Position numbers and translations under genes: made by a program
Notes under the pieces: model-generated
The model's input: the letters and a program-made list of their open reading frames with translations, nothing else
The model's database searches: none
Told to the model about the DNA's origin: nothing
Source: [Phialemoniopsis] sp. UDSM-2020
Lineage: Eukaryota; Ascomycota; Sordariomycetes; Thyridiales; Thyridiaceae
Assembly (NCBI GenBank): GCA_018873225.1
Contig: JAEILZ010000006.1
Span: forward strand, 1,364,001 to 1,428,000
Reading direction: 5' to 3'
Length of the DNA: 64,000 nucleotides
Part shown: positions 57,813 to 64,000 of the stretch, in pieces
How positions within the stretch are numbered: the stretch's first letter is position 1
Layout of the letters: the number at the start of each line of letters is the position of its first letter

Positions 57813-60800
57813 ATGGATAATCAGACGGGCGAAGACACCACTCCGACCCGGCGACCAAGAGCGTCAGTATTCTCCTATATATCAAAGTCCAGGCACATGC
57901 ATACCCATATGCAGCAGAGGCTAAACATCTCTCATAATACAGGCCTACCATAACGATTGATACCACTGCGGTAAACCCAAATACGGATACCAACATGGAT
58001 CAAACAGGCGCACCTGCGCAAGCCGAGTCAACAGGCTCACCAGTATCCCACTCGGACGAACACCACAGTCCAGTACTAGCCGCCGAGCCTTTGTCTAGTA
58101 GCTGGTCCGGTTCGCAGAGGACAGCTCGAGGAAACTCAGGGTCCAGTGGAAGGCCGCAACTACAACAAACGCCATCCTTTGAGAGTGATAAGAGCCGGCC
58201 TACGAGTCCGCACAACATCTCGAGCCCTGTCGCCTCTCGGGGCAACGACCAGAATCAGAACTTCCTCTCTGTACCGGGCAACTACCGGTCAAGGCAAAAT
58301 TCCGTCGACTCGGATGATGGCTCGAGGTCGGTGGCCATGTCCCAGGGCGAGACGGTCGTGGGCAGTGCATCGCAGCCAGGAGAGAAACCCCCGAAGCTCG
58401 GTAGATCCGCATCACAGGAGCTGTCCAACGACAAGATCATGAAGGATCCCGATGCGCTCAAGCCGGATGTAGGAAAGGAGGAGGACTTTGTGGCCAACGA
58501 CAGCCCCTTCGCCTTCAGTGTGGGTCAGCTGAACAAGATGTTCAACCCAAAGAGTTTGTCAGCTTTCTACAAGATGGGTGGATTGCGTGGCCTGGAAAAG
58601 GGTCTACAGACCGATCGACGTGCTGGTCTGAGCATGGATGAGGTCAATGTGCGCGGCCGCGTCACTTTTGAGGAGGCCACGAAGCCAGCAGAAGACAAGG
58701 AGGTGTCTTTAGGCATGGACACTGTTCCCTCACCAACCACGCCCACCGCGCCCGCGAGAACATCCACTGCGAAGACATCATCGGGTTCGGCCGGCGAGAA
58801 ATTCGTCGACCGGAAAAAGGTGTACAAGGACAATCGTCTACCAGAGAAGAAGGCAAAGTCTTTGTTGCAACTGGTTTGGATCACGTTTAACGACAAGATC
58901 CTGATCCTGCTGTCCATTGCTGCCATCGTTTCTCTGGCTGTCGGACTGTACCAGACCTTTGGCGGAGAGCACAAGGAAGGCGAGCCCAAGGTCGAGTGGA
59001 TCGAAGGAGTTGCCATCATCGTGGCTATCGCTATCGTGGTGATAGTCGGCTCTGTGAATGATTGGCAGAAGGAACGACAGTTTGCGAAGCTGAACAAGAA
59101 GAAGTCGGATCGCCTAGTCAAAGTCGTCCGATCAGGCAGGACGCAGGAGATCTCGGTTTACGACATTCTGGTTGGCGACGTGCTGCATTTGGAGACTGGA
59201 GACCTGATTCCTGTGGATGGAGTGCTCATTGAAGGCCACAATGTCAAATGCGACGAGTCTCAAACCACCGGCGAGTCCGACCTGATCAAGAAGAGGGCTG
59301 CGGACGAAGTTTACGCAGCCATCGAGAACCACGACAACCTCAAGAAGATGGACCCTCTCATCCAGTCCGGCGCCAGGGTCATGGAAGGTCTCGGTACTTT
59401 CTTGGTCACATCCACCGGAGTCAACTCAAGCTACGGCAGAACCATGATGTCTCTGCAGGATGATCCCGAAATCACTCCCTTGCAGATGAAGCTCAACGTC
59501 ATCGCCGACTACATCGCCAAACTAGGAGGTGCTTCCGCCCTTCTGCTCTTCCTTGTACTTTTTATCGAGTTCTGCGCCCGACTACCGAAGCTGCCGCCAG
59601 AGATTACACCTGCCCAAAAGGGTCAGGATTTCCTATCGATCTTCATTGTCGTCATCACCATCATCGTCGTCGCTGTTCCGGAAGGCCTGCCCCTAGCCGT
59701 TACCCTGGCTCTCAGTTACGCCACCAAGAAGATGGTGAAGGAGAACAACTTGGTTCGACAACTCAAGGCTTGCGAGGTGATGGGCAACGCTACCACTATC
59801 TGCTCGGATAAGACAGGCACCCTGACCCAAAACAAGATGTTGGTCGTCGCTGGTACTATTGGCACGGCGCATCGTTTTGGCGGCATCCAGCCTACCGACG
59901 AAGAGCAAACCCCCGCATCTCCTGAGGACCACAGGGATTTGAGTGCGCAGGAGTTTACCTCGATCTTGAGCGCCGATGTCCGGGAGCTTCTCCTGAAGTC
60001 CATCTCCCTGAACTCGACTGCATTCGAAGGAGATGTCGATGGCCAACAGACCTTTATTGGTTCCAAGACCGAGTCCGCGCTCCTCATTTTCGCCAAGGAG
60101 CATCTCGCCATGGGTCCAGTGAGCGAGGAGCGATCTAATGCAAAGATCCTTCAGCTGATTCCCTTTGATTCTGGTCGAAAATGCATGGGCATCGTGGTCG
60201 CTCTACCTGATGGTCGAGCAAGGCTGTATGTGAAGGGCGCTTCGGAAATCATGGTGGAGTATTGTACGCAGATACTCCGGGACCCGTCCAAGGATGTGAG
60301 CTCATGCCAGATGACGGACGAGAACCGGGACACGATTGGGCACCTCATCGAGCAGTACGCCTCCTCCTCCCTTCGGACCATCGGCATCATCTATCGCGAC
60401 TTCGAGCAGTGGCCCCCTCGGCGCATCCGCCGCGCTGACCGGGATTCGGACGAGGTTCCATTCGAGCAAATCTGTAAGGAGATGATCTTCATCGGCATGG
60501 TCGGCATCAAGGACCCGCTACGCGAGGGCGTTCGTGAGGCCGTCAAGGATTGCCAGAGGGCCGGAGTTATTGTGCGCATGGTCACTGGTGACAATAGACT
60601 TACGGCCAAGGCCATCGCCCAAGACTGTGGTATTCTGCAACCCGACAGCATCGTCATGGACGGTCCGGAATTTCGCAATCTCACCAAGGCCCAACAGGAA
60701 GAGATTATTCCCCGCCTTCACGTCCTGGCTCGTTCCAGTCCTGAGGACAAGCGTATTCTTGTCAAGCGTCTCAAGGAGAAGGGTGAGACCGTGGCTGTCA

Positions 60801-62332
60801 CTGGAGATGGTACCAACGATGCGCCCGCTCTGAAGATGGCTGATGTTGGTTTCTCCATGGGTATCACCGGTACCGAGGTTGCCAAGGAGGCATCTGCCAT
60901 TATCTTGATGGATGACAACTTCAACTCGATCGTCAACGCTCTGAAGTGGGGTCGCGCAGTCAACGACGCCGTGAAGCGGTTCCTCCAGTTCCAGCTCACG
61001 GTCAACGTCACCGCTGTCGTCCTAACCTTTGTCTCGGCCGTTTCGAGCGACGATGAATCCAGTGTGCTTACGGCAGTTCAGCTGCTGTGGGTTAACTTGA
61101 TCATGGATACTCTGGCTGCTCTCGCTCTTGCCACTGACCCCCCTCACCCGTCGGTGCTGGACAAGAAACCCGAGCGCAAGGGTTCAGGCATCATCTCAAC
61201 AACCATGTGGAAGATGATCATTGGCCAAGCTATCTACCAGCTCGCTATCACCTTCCTCCTGTACTTCGGCAAGCAAAATGTTCTCCCCGGTTACGATGAC
61301 AATGTGACGGATGGTCAAGTCCAAGCATTGGTTTTCAACACTTTTGTGTGGATGCAAATCTTCAACCAGTGGAAGTAAGTAGTCATCCATCTTGCTGAAC
61401 GTCTTTGAGCAAAACTAACATTCCTTAGCAACCGTCGTCTGGATAACCGCTTCAACATCTTTGAGGGATTGACCAAGAACATGTTCTTCCCCGTCATCAG
61501 CTTGATCATGTGCGGTGGTCAGGCTCTCATTATGCAATTTGGTGATGTCGCTTTCAACGTCCCCAAGGAGGCCAAGCAGACTGGAGCCATGTGGGGCTAT
61601 GCCATCGTCCTCGGTTTCATCTCGATTCCCATCGGAATGGTCATCCGCATGGTTCCTGATCCGCTCATCGAGCGCCTCGTCCCCAACTATCTCAAGCGTA
61701 GGGCACACTCCAAGATTCCTGGTGTCACCGTGTCGGATGACGATGAGCGCTTTGCCTACTACCCCGCTGCTCTCGGAGACGTGCGAGATGAGCTCGCCTG
61801 GCTCAAGCGAATCAAGGGTGGTCGTTTAAGCAACCTCAAATTCGCCATGAAGCATCCCAAGGATGTCTTCATGCCCAAGTCGCGAAGCCCGACTAACTCT
61901 CGATCACCGTCCCGTGACCACTCCAGATCCAACTCGATCCAGGCTCCTCAGACCCCCACCCGCGAGGATAGCTTGGGCTCTATCATGATCCCAACACCTG
62001 ATTCGCGCAAGCGTTCTCGCTCGATGCGCTCCCGGTCAAACTCGGCACTCGGTGCGCCAACCGTCATGGCTGGCATCATCGCTGGCTCGGTTGCTGCTGG
62101 CTGGTCCCCTATCGACCGCGCCAGCGGCGAGCGCGACTTTAGCCAGATCTCCCGGACACCTTCCCCGCTCGTCACTAGGGACGACGATCAGGGCCAGCAG
62201 TCGTCCAACGTTCTTGATGAGGGTGGCTTTACTGAAGAGCCCCAGGAGATTCCGAGCAGCGCCAAGAACTCCTCTGATGTGCCGCGCCTGTCGGTACCGC
62301 AACCGCCGCACCACAAGTCACCCCCATCCTAA
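57813..62332 (+). CDS. PMC1: P-type Ca2+-ATPase, PMC1-like (plasma-membrane type, fungal vacuolar)
   Basis: Three exons (57813-57862, 57943-61374, 61429-62332) encode 1461 aa. The first short exon gives MDNQTGEDTTPTRRPRA and splices in frame to PTITIDTTAVNPNT, ahead of the Met at 57995 where a continuous frame could seem to start. The N-terminal 280 residues are Ser-rich and polar. P-type landmarks: DETQTTGESD-like actuator loop (CDESQTTGESD), PEGLPLAVTLAL in M4, CSDKTGTLTQNKM with the phosphorylated Asp near 638, KGASEIMVEYC, MVTGDNRLTA, VAVTGDGTNDAPALK and LLWVNLIMDTLAALALAT. The long C-terminal tail (last about 200 aa) is Ser/Arg-rich and probably regulatory. It moves cytosolic Ca2+ into the vacuole or out of the cell. 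Confidence 0.95.
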
Positions 62333-63380
62333 AGGGACTGGCTAGCCCGGCGGAGAGCATCGGCCCCCGTTTCTAGCCCGCCTTCGCTACGAGGCGTATA
62401 AGTCAACATTTTAATCACTTCTTTTACCCTGTTTTCCCCAGCTCTTCTGCACTTTGCAGGGTGAGTAAAGGGAAAGTACATAAACCACCAACATACCAGG
62501 CATGCCAGCATCTTTTTTGTCTATATGGAGTGGACGGCTCGACTTTTTTTTTGCGTCTTTTCTTTCTCATTGCACTGCATCAGCATGTATTTGTACTACG
62601 GCGATTGTATAACACCACTTTCCTCGTTTTCTTCGACGTGGAGAGAACAGAGCAGGGCTGGCTTTATTTGTGCGGATTATCAAAACCTTGAAAAATACAC
62701 ACATCCGGGTGGGGAAGCACAGCGAGCGGCTTCCCCACGGCGTTTCTTTGTCGTGGGATGGGAGGATGGCGTTCGACTTGGGTTTGTCTGGTGTTTTCTT
62801 ACGTGTCTCGCTTTCTTGGCCCAAGAAGGCCGAAGCGATGCAAGGCAAAAAAAGAAATAGAGAGGAGAGAAGAAGGGGACTACATGTAAGCACGAAAGTG
62901 CTTTAGGACTTGTGCGAGATACGAAGAATAAGGGATAAGCATGAATGCACTGTCCTTGAGCATTGGCATTATTCTATTTGTAGCGTTCTCGAGTAATACA
63001 TCTGTGAAGAAGTCACAACTACGCCAAATGCATAGACACCCATGGTCGCTTGATCTCTCCTCACTATGTGACATGTCTTGCCCGGGCCTTTTCAGGCTGA
63101 GCATTACCAAGTAGCAGGACTATACTTGTTTGCTGATGCCACTTCAGCGTCCCGGCTCGATCTGGTGTAGAAGCAGAACAACGGGAGTAGGCTGGTGCAG
63201 GAGAGCTCTGGGTCCTGATCTGTTGCTCAGCGTGCGTTGCCTGCCTGATATTGGCCTCGACGTAGCTGCCCCGAGCATCCGGGGATCGCTGCGATAGCAT
63301 GTGAGAATCAATGACCTCTCCAAAGAGACTCATACCATCATTACCTTTTCTAAACGACCAGTCACAAACCCCGTCACAGT
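62333..63380. other. Convergent 3' intergenic region
   Basis: About 1 kb. T-rich just after the ATPase stop (3' UTR), then AT-rich sequence with no supportable gene up to the small VOC gene on the minus strand. Confidence 0.55.
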
Positions 63381-63749
63381 TCACGTAGGAGGAGCCTGGA
63401 CAAGACGGATCAGGCTCCCGTCCGGGTCGAGCAGGGCGCCGACCGTCCCGCCCCAGTCCTCCCTCTTGGGCCGGTGGGCGCGCGGGAACCCTACGTCCGC
63501 CTCGGGCACCCCCGCCGCGAGGACCTCGGCGAAGAAGGCGTCGACGTCGTCGAGCCGGAAGCAGCAGCTGAACCAGCTGGCGGCCGGGTCGAGGTCCGGG
63601 TGCGGGAAGAACTCGAGGACGAGGTCCCCACGCTTGAGGATCATCCAGTCTGCGTCCCGCCAGGTCTCGGCGAAGCCAAACTGCGCGTAGAAGCGCGAAG
63701 TCGCGGCGAAGTCGCGCGAGGGGAGGTTTGGGGTGGCGTGGTCTGGCAT
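63381..63749 (-). CDS. VOC-superfamily protein, bleomycin-resistance-protein type
   Basis: Intronless, 122 aa, the normal length for the single-domain bleomycin-binding type. It reads MPDHATPNLPSRDFAATSRF, then FGFAETWRDADWMILKRGDL, VLEFFPHPDLDPAASWFSCC, LDDVDAFFAEVLAAG and ends GALLDPDGSLIRLVQAPP. These segments recall bacterial (proteobacterial) bleomycin-resistance proteins more than usual fungal glyoxalase-like proteins. Such proteins sequester glycopeptide drugs as dimers; in fungi the role is unknown. No targeting signal is seen. A bacterial origin is a recalled resemblance, not a search result. Upstream it faces the tRNA gene at the window edge. Confidence 0.85.
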   Translation of the reverse strand: MPDHATPNLPSRDFAATSRFYAQFGFAETWRDADWMILKRGDLVLEFFPHPDLDPAASWFSCCFRLDDVDAFFAEVLAAGVPEADVGFPRAHRPKREDWGGTVGALLDPDGSLIRLVQAPPT

Positions 63750-63956
63750 AGCGATATATCAACCTTGTAAAGCGAGTGCTGCTGGGTGAAGGTGACGATA
63801 TGTAGTCACTGACCGACCTGAGACGATGCTGCCAAGAGTCTGTCAAGGCAATGAAAGCGAAATATGAAATATTAAAATGAGAAAGACGTATCTTTCATTA
63901 CACTTCAGCGATAATGGCAGGCCTCGCCGGTGCTGTAGATAATAAAAAAAAAGGGC
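63750..63956. other. Short intergenic region between VOC gene and tRNA
   Basis: About 200 bp, holding the VOC promoter and AT-rich sequence. Includes an A9 run (63944-63952), i.e. T9 on the minus strand. No gene seen. Confidence 0.55.
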
Positions 63957-63963
63957 AAAAAAA
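63957..63963 (-). terminator. RNA polymerase III terminator (T7 run)
   Basis: Seven consecutive T on the minus strand begin 10 nt after the tRNA discriminator base, with a second run of nine T further on (63952-63944). A T-run of this kind is the standard Pol III stop signal. Confidence 0.75.
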
Positions 63964-63973
63964 CAATTGCTTA

Positions 63974-64000
63974 TAGCAAGGAGTGGTTTCGATCCACCGT
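63974..64000 (-). tRNA. Initiator tRNA-Met (3' part only, cut by the window end)
   Basis: Read on the minus strand from 64000, the sequence has a T-stem GGTGG, the seven-base loop ATCGAAA and the pairing strand CCACT, followed by the seven-base 3' acceptor strand CCTTGCT and discriminator A (63974). The loop carries A in place of the usual T54 (ATCG rather than TTCG), a hallmark of eukaryotic initiator tRNA. It also acts as the Pol III B box. The 5' acceptor strand, D-arm and anticodon lie right of the window; the 5' strand should read AGCAAGG if pairing holds. A Pol III T-run follows 10 nt after the end. Confidence 0.85.

Overview
The window is nuclear DNA of a filamentous ascomycete (Pezizomycotina, most likely a Sordariomycete). 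The basis is genes split by short (about 50-70 bp) GT-AG introns, GC-rich third codon positions, a Zn2Cys6 regulator, a HET-domain gene, and fungal housekeeping genes (AIM21, TVP18, DUO1, PMC1-like, PBY1-like). No sequence search was possible, so the names rest on motifs and recalled family resemblance. Gene models were built by hand: every multi-exon model below closes in frame, but splice sites remain predictions.

Layout. 1-16.8 kb is an extracellular/accessory carbohydrate block: a GH55 exo-beta-1,3-glucanase (5' end outside the window), a phytanoyl-CoA dioxygenase-like protein, a DUF2461 protein, then a tandem pair of alpha-mannosidases of families GH92 and GH125, followed by a divergently transcribed Zn2Cys6 transcription factor. 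18.3-22.7 kb is one long gene joining an N-terminal alpha/beta-hydrolase (SesB/DUF676-like) to a C-terminal CorA-like membrane domain with a GMN motif. 23-35 kb holds AIM21, TVP18, an SRPK-like kinase, a small basic protein and NTF2. 36-41 kb has a secreted class C beta-lactamase-like hydrolase, a small coiled-coil gene assembled here from three short exons, and a HET-domain fragment without a usable start. 41.6-49.4 kb is a cell-division block of two divergent pairs: MCM10/RNase H2 subunit B, and DUO1/an unrecognised nuclear protein. 50.2-62.3 kb has a PBY1-like SurE-TTL fusion and a PMC1-like Ca2+-ATPase, separated by 4.7 kb without a convincing gene. The right end has a small bacterial-looking VOC protein and, cut by the window edge, the 3' part of an initiator tRNA-Met.

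How the genes may work together. GH92 and GH125 have complementary linkage preferences (alpha-1,2/1,3 and alpha-1,6), the regulator lies beside them, and GH55 attacks beta-1,3-glucan. Together they look like a set for digesting fungal or yeast wall mannoprotein and glucan, or for remodelling the fungus's own wall. In the cell-division block, both divergent promoters carry three ACGCG(T/C)-type elements within about 50 bp. This suggests shared G1/S control by an MBF-like factor and gives a lead on the unrecognised nuclear protein.
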